Of a stretch of DNA of 64,000 nucleotides, positions 1 through 11,154 are shown one piece after another (the stretch's first letter is position 1; every line of letters starts with the position of its first letter). Where the stretch lies: positions 1 through 64,000 of the forward strand of contig JAHBWG010000050.1 of assembly GCA_019637095.1 (NCBI GenBank), in the 5' to 3' direction. The notes under the pieces were generated by a model. That model worked only from the letters and a program-made list of their open reading frames with translations. It did not search any database and had not been told where the DNA came from. The DNA comes from Sandaracinaceae bacterium (GTDB taxonomy: Bacteria > Myxococcota_A > Polyangia > Polyangiales > Sandaracinaceae). Both the position numbers and the translations under genes were made by a program.

Positions 1-1769
1 GGCGGCGCGGCGACGCCGACCGCGACGATCTTCGACGGCTCGGCCGCGCGCGGCGGGAGCGGCGGCGGCGGCGGCGGGATCGGCGGCGGCGGGATCGGCG
101 GCGGCGGCGCGCTCGCGATATCCGGCAGGTCGGGGACGGGGAGCCCACCCGCGCCGAAGCCGAGCGTCGAGCCGCCGATCGGGCCGCGTCGCTCGCGCGG
201 GCGCGCGCCCGACTGCGAGCGGTCGTCGACCGGCGCCGGCTCGGGCGGAGGGACCGACTCGCGCACGAGCTCGTCGTACCCGCGGCCCCGCGCCGCGGTC
301 GGCCCCGCGATCGGGTCGGCGAGCACGGGGCGCGTGCCCGAGGCGAGCTCGCGCGGCCGCTCGCTCGCCATCGTGGCGTCGTCGTCCTCGTCGAGCGCGT
401 CGATCGCGGAGGGGGCGACGCGCGTCGAGGGGTCCTCGTCCCACTTCGGCACCGGCGGCGGGCGCGGCACCTCGACGCGCGCGGGCTGGAAGGCCGGCTG
501 CTTGGGGCGCGCCGCCTGCACCTCCTCGGCGATCGCCTCGCGCCGCTGGCGCTGCGCGAGCGCGTCCTTGCTCACCTTCTTGAGCGCGACGCGGCCCAGC
601 CGCTTGGGGCCCGACGGATCCGCCTTGGGCGCGAGCGCCGCCGCCTGGAGCGCGGCGCCGCGCGCGACCACGAGGTCCGGATCGATCGTGTCGAGGGCGG
701 GCCGCCCGAAGTACTCCTCGACCATCGCGCGCACGAGCGGGATGCGCGTCGAGCCGCCGACGAGGATGACGTTGTCGAGCTGCGTCGGGCGCACCCCGGC
801 GACGCGCATCGCGTCCTCGCAGACGTCGAACGCGCGCGCGACGAGCGGCCGCGCGAGCCCCTCGAGCGCGGGGCGCGTGAGCCCGAACGACAGATCGAGC
901 GAGACGCCGCCCTCCCCGTAGGCGAGCTCCTCGACGCGGAGCTGCACCTCGTGCTCGCTCGAGAGCTGACACTTGGCCCACTCGGCCGCGGCGCGCAGCC
1001 GCTCGTAGGCCTGCGCGTCGGAGCGCGGGTCGAAGCGGTGATGCGACAGGAAGGCGTCGGCCATCTTGTCGGCGATGAGCACGTCGAGGTCGTCGCCGCC
1101 GAGGAACGTGTCGCCGGCGGTCGCGAGCACCTCGAACACGTCGCCCGCGAGCTCGAGGATCGTGATGTCGAACGTGCCGCCGCCGAGGTCGAACACCGCG
1201 ATGCGCTCGCGCGAGCGCTGGCCGTACCCGTAGGCGAGCGCGGCCGCGGTCGGCTCGTTCAGGATGCGCAGCACCTCGAGGCCGGCGACGCGGCCCGCCG
1301 CCTTCGTCGCGCTGCGCTGCAGCTCGTTGAAGTTCGCCGGGACGGTGATCACCGCCTGCGTACAGAACGCGCCGACGCGATCCTCGGCGATGCGCCGCAC
1401 CTCGCGCAGCACGAACGCGGAGATCTCGGGCAGCGTGTAGGTCTCGCCGCGCGCCTCGACGAGCACCCCCTGCGTCGGGCCCTCGCAGAGCCGGAACGGG
1501 AAGCGCTGCTGCGCGCGCTTGACCTCGGGGCTCAGGAACGGACGGCCGATGAGCCGCTTGATCGAGTAGATCGTGTTGCGGGCGTCGAGCAACCGGCGCT
1601 CGCGCGCGGCGTGACCGACCAGGATGTCGCCGCCCGGGTGGAAGCTGACCACCGACGGAATGAGCAGGCGCCCCTCCTCGTCCGGCAGGACGCGGAGCTC
1701 GCCGCCATCGGCGACGCACACGACGGAGTTCGTCGTGCCCAGATCGATGCCCAGCACCGGAGATGACAT
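1..1769 (-). CDS. Hsp70/DnaK-like ATPase, atypical, C-terminus beyond left edge
   Basis: About 589 residues are visible; the gene continues past base 1. It starts at the ATG ending at 1769 and opens with the Hsp70 phosphate-1 motif [23 protein letters not shown] (phosphate 2) and [12 protein letters not shown] (adenosine motif) follow, so an intact actin-fold nucleotide-binding domain spans about residues 1-370. Right after the usual domain end ([10 protein letters not shown]) the canonical substrate-binding beta-domain (DVTPLSLG-type) is missing. A Lys/Arg stretch and then a long Pro/acidic low-complexity tail with PPPIPPPP runs take its place. Myxobacteria carry many such atypical Hsp70 paralogues. 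It is last in a probable gyrA-HExxH-hsp70 run, 31 bp after its neighbour. Client and function are unknown; a distal domain beyond the window cannot be excluded. Confidence 0.88.
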   Translation of the reverse strand, partial: MSSPVLGIDLGTTNSVVCVADGGELRVLPDEEGRLLIPSVVSFHPGGDILVGHAARERRLLDARNTIYSIKRLIGRPFLSPEVKRAQQRFPFRLCEGPTQGVLVEARGETYTLPEISAFVLREVRRIAEDRVGAFCTQAVITVPANFNELQRSATKAAGRVAGLEVLRILNEPTAAALAYGYGQRSRERIAVFDLGGGTFDITILELAGDVFEVLATAGDTFLGGDDLDVLIADKMADAFLSHHRFDPRSDAQAYERLRAAAEWAKCQLSSEHEVQLRVEELAYGEGGVSLDLSFGLTRPALEGLARPLVARAFDVCEDAMRVAGVRPTQLDNVILVGGSTRIPLVRAMVEEYFGRPALDTIDPDLVVARGAALQAAALAPKADPSGPKRLGRVALKKVSKDALAQRQRREAIAEEVQAARPKQPAFQPARVEVPRPPPVPKWDEDPSTRVAPSAIDALDEDDDATMASERPRELASGTRPVLADPIAGPTAARGRGYDELVRESVPPPEPAPVDDRSQSGARPRERRGPIGGSTLGFGAGGLPVPDLPDIASAPPPPIPPPPIPPPPPPLPPRAAEPSKIVAVGVAAP

Positions 1770-1800
1770 CGGCGCGCCGATGGTAGTGGCCGCGCGGCCG

Positions 1801-2349
1801 TCACGACAGTGAGATTTCCCGTATCGCCCGATCTATCCACGACTGGATGACGCGCGGGAACGGCCACATCCAGCCGTAGGCGGGGCCGACGAACTGCTCG
1901 ACGAGGTGCGCGTGGAGCGCGGGGTCGCGCGCCGCCTCGAGCCCGTGGACCTCGGCGGTCGCGCGCAGCGTCTCGGCGTACGCCTCCCACTCGAGGCGCG
2001 CCCTCCCGTAGGCGAGGCCGAGCGGGAAGAACGGCACGAGGTACACGAGCGCGGTGAGCACGAGCCCGTAGCGCCGGAACTGGCGCAGGTGCACGGCCTC
2101 GTGGCGGAGCGTCACGTAGCGGCTCTCGGGCGAGCGCGCCTCCCAGCCCTCGGGGAAGTAGAGCGTGCGGCCGATCGTCGTGACGTAGCGCGTGAGGTAG
2201 TGGCGCTGGCCGCCGAGCGTGACGATCCGGAGGGCGCGATCGACGAGGCGCGAGAAGCGGTCGTCGCGCTTGTCGACGACGCGCAGCCCCGGGAGCTCCG
2301 CGCGGAGCGCGTCGAGGTAGGCCTCGTCGATCGGAGGACCTGCGCTCAC
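1801..2349 (-). CDS. conserved membrane-associated protein with HExxH zinc-peptidase-like motif
   Basis: 182 residues with a GTG start. Residues 82-90 read RHEAVHLRQ, so H83-E84-A-V-H87 is a gluzincin-type HExxH motif. Acidic residues in EWEAYAET (about 120-127) could give the third zinc ligand. A hydrophobic stretch at about 96-114 ([19 protein letters not shown]) suggests a membrane helix between motif and ligand. The protein is shorter than characterised M48 or SprT peptidases and matches no named family I can recall, so peptidase activity is inference from the motif. It lies 35 bp after gyrA and 31 bp before the Hsp70-like gene, probably co-transcribed. Confidence 0.72.
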   Translation of the reverse strand: MSAGPPIDEAYLDALRAELPGLRVVDKRDDRFSRLVDRALRIVTLGGQRHYLTRYVTTIGRTLYFPEGWEARSPESRYVTLRHEAVHLRQFRRYGLVLTALVYLVPFFPLGLAYGRARLEWEAYAETLRATAEVHGLEAARDPALHAHLVEQFVGPAYGWMWPFPRVIQSWIDRAIREISLS

Positions 2350-2384
2350 TCGCCCCGGAGCCTACGACCTCGGCGCCGCCGCGC

Positions 2385-5066
<2,682 letters not shown>

Positions 5067-5081
5067 GGCGGCGGACCGTAT

Positions 5082-5111
5082 CACGCGCGCGTGTGCGCGC
5101 ACGCGTGCGCG
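5082..5111. repeat. 30-bp alternating pyrimidine-purine tract upstream of gyrA
   Basis: Every step from 5082 to 5111 alternates pyrimidine and purine, mostly CG and CA/TG. The last 16 bp (5096-5111) form a perfect palindrome, CGCGCACGCGTGCGCG. Such tracts are the classic Z-DNA-prone class and respond to negative supercoiling. The tract begins 16 bp upstream of the gyrA start codon. Confidence 0.85.
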
Positions 5112-5146
5112 GGGGACGCGTGCGCGGGGCGTGCGACTCGGCCGCG

Positions 5147-5163
5147 CGCCAACCTGGTTGGCG
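5147..5163. promoter_or_regulatory. 17-bp odd palindrome between gyrA and the divergent lipoprotein gene
   Basis: CGCCAACC-T-GGTTGGCG is a perfect dyad around one central base. A second dyad, ATCGACGG at 5166-5173 and CCGTCGAT at 5191-5198, follows. Their position between divergent starts (5066 and 5246) suits operators; the binding protein is unknown. Confidence 0.4.
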
Positions 5164-5245
5164 GAATCGACGGCCGACCCCCGATTTCGCCCGTCGATCC
5201 CGGCTAGTGGGAGCGAGGCACCTTCGTTGCTACGCTCCTCGCGAC

Positions 5246-5584
5246 GTGACGACTCGACGCATCCCCGCGCTGATCCTCGCGGCGGCGGCCGCTGCCTACG
5301 CGGCCGGCGCCGGGTGCGCCGCGCCGGTGCTCCCGCTGCCACCGCCGACCGCGCTGATCGAGGGGCCGCCCGACGCGGAGGGCGTGGTCACGATCCGCGG
5401 TGAAGCCCGCCCCGGCGCGCTCGTCTTCTGCTTCAACGAGGAGACCGAGCGGGGCGTGATCGAGACGGCCGGCGCGACGGGCGCGTACGTGGTCCGCATC
5501 GCCGCGTCGAGCGGCGACGTGCTGACGGTCTGGCAGCAGCAGGGCACGCAGAGCGGGATGCTGCGCAGCGTCACGGTGCCGTGA
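5246..5584 (+). CDS. small lipoprotein with Ig-like domain
   Basis: 112 residues. The GTG at 5246 is chosen because it starts directly at a signal peptide (positively charged TTRR, an Ala-rich core, then a GAGC lipobox). Longer in-frame extensions upstream are Arg-rich and implausible. After a short Pro-rich spacer, the rest ([20 protein letters not shown]) resembles a bacterial Ig-like beta-sandwich of the 'V-x-G-x-A-x-PGA-x-V' type. It is likely tethered to an envelope membrane. It lies 44 bp upstream of the ECF sigma gene and may share its transcript. Function is not recognised. Confidence 0.68.
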   Translation: MTTRRIPALILAAAAAAYAAGAGCAAPVLPLPPPTALIEGPPDAEGVVTIRGEARPGALVFCFNEETERGVIETAGATGAYVVRIAASSGDVLTVWQQQGTQSGMLRSVTVP

Positions 5585-5628
5585 CGCCCCCCGCACCTTG
5601 AGCCGATCGGCGGCGGTGACGCATCTTG

Positions 5629-6237
5629 ATGGGCGTGCGCGCCAGCCCGATCCCCGAGGCCCCGACCGAGCGCGTCGTGGCGCTCGACAGCGGCCCCTCG
5701 GACGAGGAGCTCGTCGCGCGCGCGCTCGACGGAGACGCCTGGGCGGAGGAGGCGCTCTACCGCCGCCACGTGCGTCGCGTGACCGACGCGGCGATCCGCG
5801 TGCTGGGCCGCTCGGGGGAGGCCGAGGACGTCGTCCAGGAGACGTTCCTCACCGTCTTCTCTCGGCTCGACACGCTCCGCGACGCCGCGCTCTTCGATCG
5901 CTGGCTGCTCCGGATCGCGATGAACCGCGTCCGCGGCCGGCTGCGCAAGCGCAAGGTGCTGCGCGCGCTCGGGCTCGATCGCACGGTCGACGACGTGACC
6001 CTCGAGCGCTTCGCCGCGATCGCGACGCCGCCGGACGTGCGCGCCGAGCTCGCGCGGATCGACGCGGTGCTGTCGCGGCTCGCGCCGAGCCACCGCGTCG
6101 CGTGGGTGTTGCACGAGGTCGAGGGCTTCTCGCTGCCCGAGACCGCGAGCGCGTGCGACTGCTCGCTCGCGACCGTCAAGCGCTGGATCCAGAGAGCCAA
6201 GTCGCAGATCGACGAGCACCTCGGGGAGGCGCGATGA
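5629..6237 (+). CDS. ECF-family RNA polymerase sigma factor
   Basis: 202 residues from the ATG at 5629; a TTG directly before it is less likely. Sigma region 2 is clear: DEELVARALDGDAWAEEALYRRH, then VLGRSGEAEDVVQETFLTVF (2.2 core-binding) and the WLLRIAMNRVRGRLRK stretch (2.3/2.4). Region 4 has a helix-turn-helix, LPETASACDCSLATVKRWIQRAK. Sigma region 3 is absent, as in all ECF factors. The stop codon overlaps the start of the FecR-like gene (ATGA), which fits a sigma/anti-sigma pair. The set of promoters it reads is unknown. Confidence 0.93.
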   Translation: MGVRASPIPEAPTERVVALDSGPSDEELVARALDGDAWAEEALYRRHVRRVTDAAIRVLGRSGEAEDVVQETFLTVFSRLDTLRDAALFDRWLLRIAMNRVRGRLRKRKVLRALGLDRTVDDVTLERFAAIATPPDVRAELARIDAVLSRLAPSHRVAWVLHEVEGFSLPETASACDCSLATVKRWIQRAKSQIDEHLGEAR

Positions 6238-7208
6238 GCGCGCCGCGCCCGCTCCGCGAGCACCTCGCGTCGCCGACCGACGAGGCGCGGATCTCGCGCA
6301 TGTGGCGCGTGATCCGGGCGCGGCGCGCCGAGCGCGCGCGGAGCCCCGCGTGGATCGCGGTGCCCGCCGCGCTCGCCGCCGCCCTCGTCGCCGGCTGGCT
6401 CGCGTGGCCGGTGGCCGCGCCGGCGCCCGAGGTGGGCTGGGCGGTGCCGGATCGCTTCGAGGCCGCGGCGCCCCGGCGCTTCGAGCTGCCCGACGGATCG
6501 AGCGTGGAGCTCGACGCCGACGCGCGGCTCACGACGATCGAGAACGACCCCGCGCGCTTCGTCACCTTGCTCGAGCGCGGCGCGGCGAGCTTCGAAGTGC
6601 GCCCGGGGGGCCCGCGCCGGTGGGTGATCGAGTGCGGCCTCGCGACGGTCGAGGTCGTCGGCACGGCGCTTCGCATCGAGCGACGCTTGGACGAGGTCGC
6701 GGTGCACGTGACGCGCGGCGCGGTGCTCGTGCGCGGCGAGCGCGTGCCCGACCGGGTCGCCCGCCTCGGCGCCGGCGACTCGCTGCTCGTGCGGGCCGCG
6801 CCGCCCGCGCCGCTGCCGTCGCTGCCCGAGGCGCTGGATGAGGCGCTCGCGGCGCCGGAGCCGCCGGTGCGCAGCGCGCCGCACGCCAGGATCGCGGCGC
6901 GGCGCGCGACGGCTGGCGAGCGCCGGCGACGAGGCGAGCCCCGATCGTGGGTGCGCGCGCTCCTCGACCGGGCGAGCGAGGCGCAGCGCGCGGGCGAGTA
7001 CGAGCGCGCCGCCGCGTTGCTCGGTCGCGCGGCCGCGACCGACGACCCTCGCGCCGCCCTCGCGGCCTACACGCTGGGCCGGCTCGAGATGGACGAGCTC
7101 CGCCGGCCCGCGCGCGCGCGCAGCGCGCTCCGGCGCGCCCTCGCGCTCGGGCTCCCCGAGCGCATCGCCCAGCAAGCGCGCCAGCGACTCGCCGATCTCT
7201 CGCGCTGA
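6234..7208 (+). CDS. FecR-like membrane regulator (probable anti-sigma) with C-terminal TPR-like region
   Basis: 324 residues. A short cytoplasmic N-terminus with an Arg-rich stretch leads into one membrane helix (about 39-60, WIAVPAALAAALVAGWLAW). A FecR domain follows (about 80-190): LPDGSSVELDADARLTTIE, FVTLLERGAASFEV, VEVVGTALRI and VHVTRGAVLV match the family pattern. The last 80 residues, after a Pro/Arg linker, form TPR-like helices (ASEAQRAGEYERAAALLGRA). FecR proteins sense the periplasm and control an ECF sigma factor, here the coupled upstream gene. No TonB receptor gene is adjacent, so the signal is not the classic siderophore type. Confidence 0.88.
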   Translation: MSAPRPLREHLASPTDEARISRMWRVIRARRAERARSPAWIAVPAALAAALVAGWLAWPVAAPAPEVGWAVPDRFEAAAPRRFELPDGSSVELDADARLTTIENDPARFVTLLERGAASFEVRPGGPRRWVIECGLATVEVVGTALRIERRLDEVAVHVTRGAVLVRGERVPDRVARLGAGDSLLVRAAPPAPLPSLPEALDEALAAPEPPVRSAPHARIAARRATAGERRRRGEPRSWVRALLDRASEAQRAGEYERAAALLGRAAATDDPRAALAAYTLGRLEMDELRRPARARSALRRALALGLPERIAQQARQRLADLSR

Positions 7209-7222
7209 GCCTGCGGACCGGT

Positions 7223-7240
7223 CCGTGAGATATCTCACGG
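7223..7240. promoter_or_regulatory. perfect 18-bp palindrome, candidate operator
   Basis: CCGTGAGATATCTCACGG is fully self-complementary. It lies 14 bp after the FecR-like gene and 51 bp before the next start codon. The AT-rich core GATATC stands out in this GC-rich DNA. The symmetry fits a dimeric repressor site better than a hairpin terminator, because the loop would be tiny and no T-run follows. Confidence 0.5.
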
Positions 7241-7291
7241 TACGATCAGTCCACTTTTCCGCCGGCGACGTACGGGGACGCGGAGGTGAGC

Positions 7292-8737
7292 ATGGAGGGA
7301 GCTCGAGGACGCGCGCTCGGGGCGGCGGCCGTACTGATGTGGATGGCGGCCTGCGACGGCGGTGGGACCGTGCCGCCGACGGAGCCGAGCGTGCGACGGC
7401 TCGCCGCGGAGCGCGCCGCGATCGAGGTGGCGACGGTGCGCGCCCTCCATGCGCAGGAGGGGCTCGACCCGAGCCTCGTCCCGCTCGGCGACAGCACGGC
7501 GACGGTGTCGGTCACGGCGAGCGTGGACGCGAGCGTCGAGGCGATGGACCACGCGGAGGGCCGCTTCGAGCGGCGCGCGCTCACCGGCGCCGGCGCGCGT
7601 CAGGTCGGCGCGATCGCGGGGCCGACCTACGCGGAGACCGGCAGCACGTCGGAGCCACTGCGCGCGGGGCTCAGCGCGGGGACGCCGTGCCCTCGCTTCG
7701 TGGACGGCCGCTGGGTGCTCGAGGGCGCTCGCGTCACGGACACGACCGAGCCGCCCGGCCGGGAGGGCAGCGCGACGATCCGCATCGGCCCGGACGGAGT
7801 GACCGCGGAGATCCGGTGGGACGACGGCGAGGTGGAGACGCGCGACGTGAACGTCGATCCGAGCGCGTTCGACCCGGTCGACCTCGTCGAGCAGCTCTCC
7901 GACGCGCTCGCGGCGGAGGTCCCACCGGTGAGCGAGGCGGACATCCAGAGCGCCGAGGCGCGCGCCGACGTGAGCATCGGCAACTTCAACATCCGCGGCG
8001 TCACGACCCTGAGCTCGATGACGCGCGGCGGGATGACGCCGGGGCGCGACGCGGATCGGTTCGGGAGCGTGATCACCTCGAAGGGGCACGAGTACGTGAC
8101 CTCGCACTACTTCCGCGAGCGAGAGGACACGCTCACGCCGCGCGGCGCGCACTACGCGTTCAGCGTCCTGATCGACGAGGCGGAGATCCCGCACGACGAG
8201 GCGCGCCGAGGCCGCGGGCTCTCGTTCGTCTACCGCCGCACGGGCACCGCCGACGACTGCCCGCCGCGCGATCAACCGCCGCCGCCGCCCCCGCCGCCCC
8301 CGCCGCCGCCTCCCCCTCCCGAGCCGACGGTGCTGACCGGGTGCGTCGGTCAGACCGCGTCGTGGAACGAGACCCGCGCCGGCTATCTCGTGACGGTGCG
8401 TCCCGCCGACCTCGCCTGCGACCTCATGCGCAACGACGGGATGACCGTCGGCACGTTCATCGTCTCGGGCGGCGTCGGCCCGCGGGACAGCGAGATCTTC
8501 CTCACCGCGTTCGAGCCGCACACGGTCGGGGACTTCGCCGTCGACGGCGTGCCGCAGGCCGGGCAGAGCGTCCCCGTGCCCTTCAACGCGTTCGGTACGC
8601 ACGAGCTCAGGATCACGTTCACGCTCACCTCGCCGAGCGGCACCCTCGCGCTCGGCATCCACATCCACATCACCGAGGAGGCGGAGACCCTGAACACGGT
8701 GCGGATGACGATCGAGTCCGCCACGCACACGCCGTGA
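7292..8737 (+). CDS. secreted lipoprotein with polyproline linker
   Basis: 481 residues from the ATG at 7292; GGAGGT lies just upstream and a GTG at 7286 is possible. A signal peptide ends in a lipobox (MAACDG). The N-terminal half (about 30-320) is a secreted domain with no family I can name. A run of about 15 prolines (around residues 328-342) separates it from a C-terminal beta-rich domain beginning TVLTGCVGQTASWNETRAG. That domain may be a binding module. Position after the ECF/FecR pair, across an 18-bp palindrome, makes it a candidate target of that regulator; this is inference. Confidence 0.78.
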   Translation: MEGARGRALGAAAVLMWMAACDGGGTVPPTEPSVRRLAAERAAIEVATVRALHAQEGLDPSLVPLGDSTATVSVTASVDASVEAMDHAEGRFERRALTGAGARQVGAIAGPTYAETGSTSEPLRAGLSAGTPCPRFVDGRWVLEGARVTDTTEPPGREGSATIRIGPDGVTAEIRWDDGEVETRDVNVDPSAFDPVDLVEQLSDALAAEVPPVSEADIQSAEARADVSIGNFNIRGVTTLSSMTRGGMTPGRDADRFGSVITSKGHEYVTSHYFREREDTLTPRGAHYAFSVLIDEAEIPHDEARRGRGLSFVYRRTGTADDCPPRDQPPPPPPPPPPPPPPPEPTVLTGCVGQTASWNETRAGYLVTVRPADLACDLMRNDGMTVGTFIVSGGVGPRDSEIFLTAFEPHTVGDFAVDGVPQAGQSVPVPFNAFGTHELRITFTLTSPSGTLALGIHIHITEEAETLNTVRMTIESATHTP

Positions 8738-8806
8738 TGAGCCCGACCGATCGACGGCGAGCGGCGGAGGTTGAACCTGCCCCCAGCTGGTGATTGAATC
8801 GCCACG

Positions 8807-10174
8807 ATGGCGGCGGACCGGACCGAGCTCCCGGCGGTAGGCCGCGTGGTCGGCGAGAAGTACCGCCTCGATGCGAAGCTCGGCGCGGGCGGGATGGGGG
8901 CCGTCTACGCCGCGACGCACGTCGTCACGGGCAAGCGGGTCGCGCTGAAGTGGATGTTGCCCGCGCTGAGCGAGGACGCCGTCGCGGCGACCCGGTTCGT
9001 GCGCGAGGCGCGGATCGCGGGTCAGGTCGAGCACCCGAACATCGTCAACATCTTCGACGTCGGTCGCGACGCCGACGGCTCGCTCTACCTCGTGATGGAG
9101 CTGCTGCGCGGCCGCCCGCTCTCGCGCGAGATCGGGCCGCAGGGGATGGCCATCGCCGAGCTGGTCGACGCGATGCTGCTCGTGATGCGCGGGATCCACC
9201 ACGCGCACCAGGTCGGCGCGGTGCACCGCGACCTCAAGCCCGACAACCTCTTCATCACGGAGGGCGGAGACGCCAAGGTCGTGGACTTCGGCATCGGCTA
9301 CCTGCGCAAGGAGGAGACAGGCCTGGCCCTCACGCGCACCGGGGTGGCGCTGGGGACACCCCTCTACATGTCCCCCGAGCAGATCACCAACAGCAAGGAA
9401 GTCGACTTGCGCTCGGACATCTACTCGCTCGGCGTCGTCCTCTACGAGGGGCTGACCGGCACGGTCCCGTTCCAAGCCGACAACTACGCCGCGCTCGCCG
9501 TCCGCATCGCGACGCACACGCCGCTCGCGCCTCGCGCGCTCCGGCCCGACGTCCCGCCCGCGCTCGAGCAGATCGTCCTGCGCGCGCTCGCCCGGCGCCC
9601 CGAGGATCGCTTCTCGTCGGTGGAGGAGCTCGCGCGGGCGCTCGAGCCCTTCGGCAGCGGCGTGCGCTTCGAGGCGCCGTCGCCGCTCCGGCGGGCCACG
9701 CCCCTCGAGAGCCGCCACGAGCCGGAGCTCGCGCTGGCGGCGACGCACGTCTCCGCCGGTCCCTCGTCGCGCCGGCGGCCGCGTTGGCCCCTCGGCGTCG
9801 CGCTCGGCGCGCTCCTCCTCGGCGGCGTGGCGCTCGCGCTCGGCGCGGCGACGCGGGGCGCCGAGGTGGGCCCCGGGCCCGTGATCGCCGCGTCGCCGGC
9901 GCCGCCGCTCCTCGCGGCTCGACCGCCGAGCCTCGGAGCCGGCGCCGCGACCGCGCTCGCGCCGCCGCAGGACGAGGAGCCCCCGAGGGCCACCCCGCCG
10001 CCGGGCGTCGACGCGCCGGCCGAGCCGGCGCCCGCACCCCGCTCGGGTCGCGCGCGGCCGCGGCCGCCTGCCGCGTCGTCGCCGGAGACGGCGCGGGATC
10101 CGGCGCCGACCGGGGTGCCGCAGGCCCGACCGCGCGTGCCGCACCTGCCGCGCATCGACGAGGACGAGTTCTGA
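8807..10174 (+). CDS. serine/threonine protein kinase, membrane anchored
   Basis: 455 residues. The Hanks-type kinase domain covers about 17-285. It has the glycine loop GAGGMG (26-31), catalytic lysine K48 in VALKWM, HRDLKPDN (140-147), DFG (160-162) and GTPLYMSPEQ (activation segment). All catalytic residues are present. A single hydrophobic segment near residues 326-348 (WPLGVALGALLLGGVALALG) follows. After it comes a Pro/Ala-rich extracytoplasmic tail of about 105 residues with no recognisable sensor domain such as PASTA. The stop codon is 2 bp before the next gene, a TPR/PEGA membrane protein that may act with it. Confidence 0.95.
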   Translation: MAADRTELPAVGRVVGEKYRLDAKLGAGGMGAVYAATHVVTGKRVALKWMLPALSEDAVAATRFVREARIAGQVEHPNIVNIFDVGRDADGSLYLVMELLRGRPLSREIGPQGMAIAELVDAMLLVMRGIHHAHQVGAVHRDLKPDNLFITEGGDAKVVDFGIGYLRKEETGLALTRTGVALGTPLYMSPEQITNSKEVDLRSDIYSLGVVLYEGLTGTVPFQADNYAALAVRIATHTPLAPRALRPDVPPALEQIVLRALARRPEDRFSSVEELARALEPFGSGVRFEAPSPLRRATPLESRHEPELALAATHVSAGPSSRRRPRWPLGVALGALLLGGVALALGAATRGAEVGPGPVIAASPAPPLLAARPPSLGAGAATALAPPQDEEPPRATPPPGVDAPAEPAPAPRSGRARPRPPAASSPETARDPAPTGVPQARPRVPHLPRIDEDEF

Positions 10175-10176
10175 GG

Positions 10177-11154
10177 ATGCGCATGCGCCCCGGGCCGGGT
10201 CTGGCCGCCCCGCTCTTCGGCCTCGCGCTCGCGCTGTGGAGCGCGTCGCCGAGCGCCGCCCAAGAGGACTCGTCCGAGTACCGCGCGGTCGTGAGCCTCG
10301 CGGTCGGCGAGCTGAACGCGGGGCGCTACGACGAGGCGCTCGCTCAGTTCCTGCGGGCGCACGCGCTCCAGCCCAGCGCGCGCACGCGCCGCGGCATCGG
10401 GCTCGCCGCGTACGCGCTCGGCGACTACGTGCGCGCGTGCGACGCGCTCCAGGCTTCGCTCGCGGACTCGCGCAACCCCTTGACCGATGCGCAGCGCGCC
10501 GAGTCCGAGGCGCTGCTCCGCCAGGCCGAGCAGTACGTCGCGCGCCTGCGCGTCATCACGAGCCCGCCCGACGCGACGCTGACCCGCGAGGGCGAGCCGC
10601 TCGCGCGAGACGCCGAGGGGTGGACGCGCCTGAACCCCGGCACGCATCAGCTCGTGGCCTCGGCCCCCGGCTACCGCGACGAGGCGCGCTCGGTGACGTT
10701 GCGGGCCGCACAGGAGGAGTCGATCCACCTCACGCTCACCGCCTCGCAGGCCGAGCGACCCGAGGGCGTCGGACCCACGGTCACGCCTGCGACGAGCGCG
10801 CCCCCGAGCTCCGACGGCTTCCCGGTCACGCCGGCCGCGATCAGCTTCGCGATCGCCGGCGCCGCCGCGATCGCGCTCGCGGTGAGCGGCGCGATCGCCC
10901 TGGACCTCGACGCCTCCGTCGCGACCGACTGCGGGGACCAGGCGGGGAGCGTGTGTCTCGAGGAGGATCTCGCCGAGCTGCGCGCCGCCGTCCTCGCCGC
11001 GGACGTCAGCCTCGGCGTCATGGCGGCCACGCTCGCCCTCGGCGTCGCGTTCGTGGTCGCCTCGGCGGCGACGGCGCCGGGATCACGCGACGCCGCCGTG
11101 GCGCCGTGGGTGGCGCCCGACGGAGCGGGAGTGGTGGTCCATGGCAGGCTCTGA
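10177..11154 (+). CDS. TPR/PEGA-domain membrane protein
   Basis: 325 residues; ATG at 10177, 2 bp after the kinase stop. A signal peptide (LFGLALALWSASPSAAQ) leads to a tetratricopeptide-like region (about 30-125, AVGELNAGRYDEALAQFLRAHALQPS). A PEGA module follows (about 128-180, VITSPPDATLTREGEPL... LNPGTHQLVASAPGY). Two hydrophobic helices sit near the C-terminus (AAISFAIAGAAAIALAVSGAIAL and VSLGVMAATLALGVAFVVAS). This architecture is frequent beside myxobacterial Ser/Thr kinases. Its role, perhaps kinase scaffold or envelope sensor, is inference. Its end overlaps the next gene by 14 bp. Confidence 0.85.
   Translation: MRMRPGPGLAAPLFGLALALWSASPSAAQEDSSEYRAVVSLAVGELNAGRYDEALAQFLRAHALQPSARTRRGIGLAAYALGDYVRACDALQASLADSRNPLTDAQRAESEALLRQAEQYVARLRVITSPPDATLTREGEPLARDAEGWTRLNPGTHQLVASAPGYRDEARSVTLRAAQEESIHLTLTASQAERPEGVGPTVTPATSAPPSSDGFPVTPAAISFAIAGAAAIALAVSGAIALDLDASVATDCGDQAGSVCLEEDLAELRAAVLAADVSLGVMAATLALGVAFVVASAATAPGSRDAAVAPWVAPDGAGVVVHGRL

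Noticed and set aside
61-120. GGCGGC-rich repeat near the left edge
   Set aside because: It is simply the coding sequence of the Pro-rich tail of the Hsp70-like protein.
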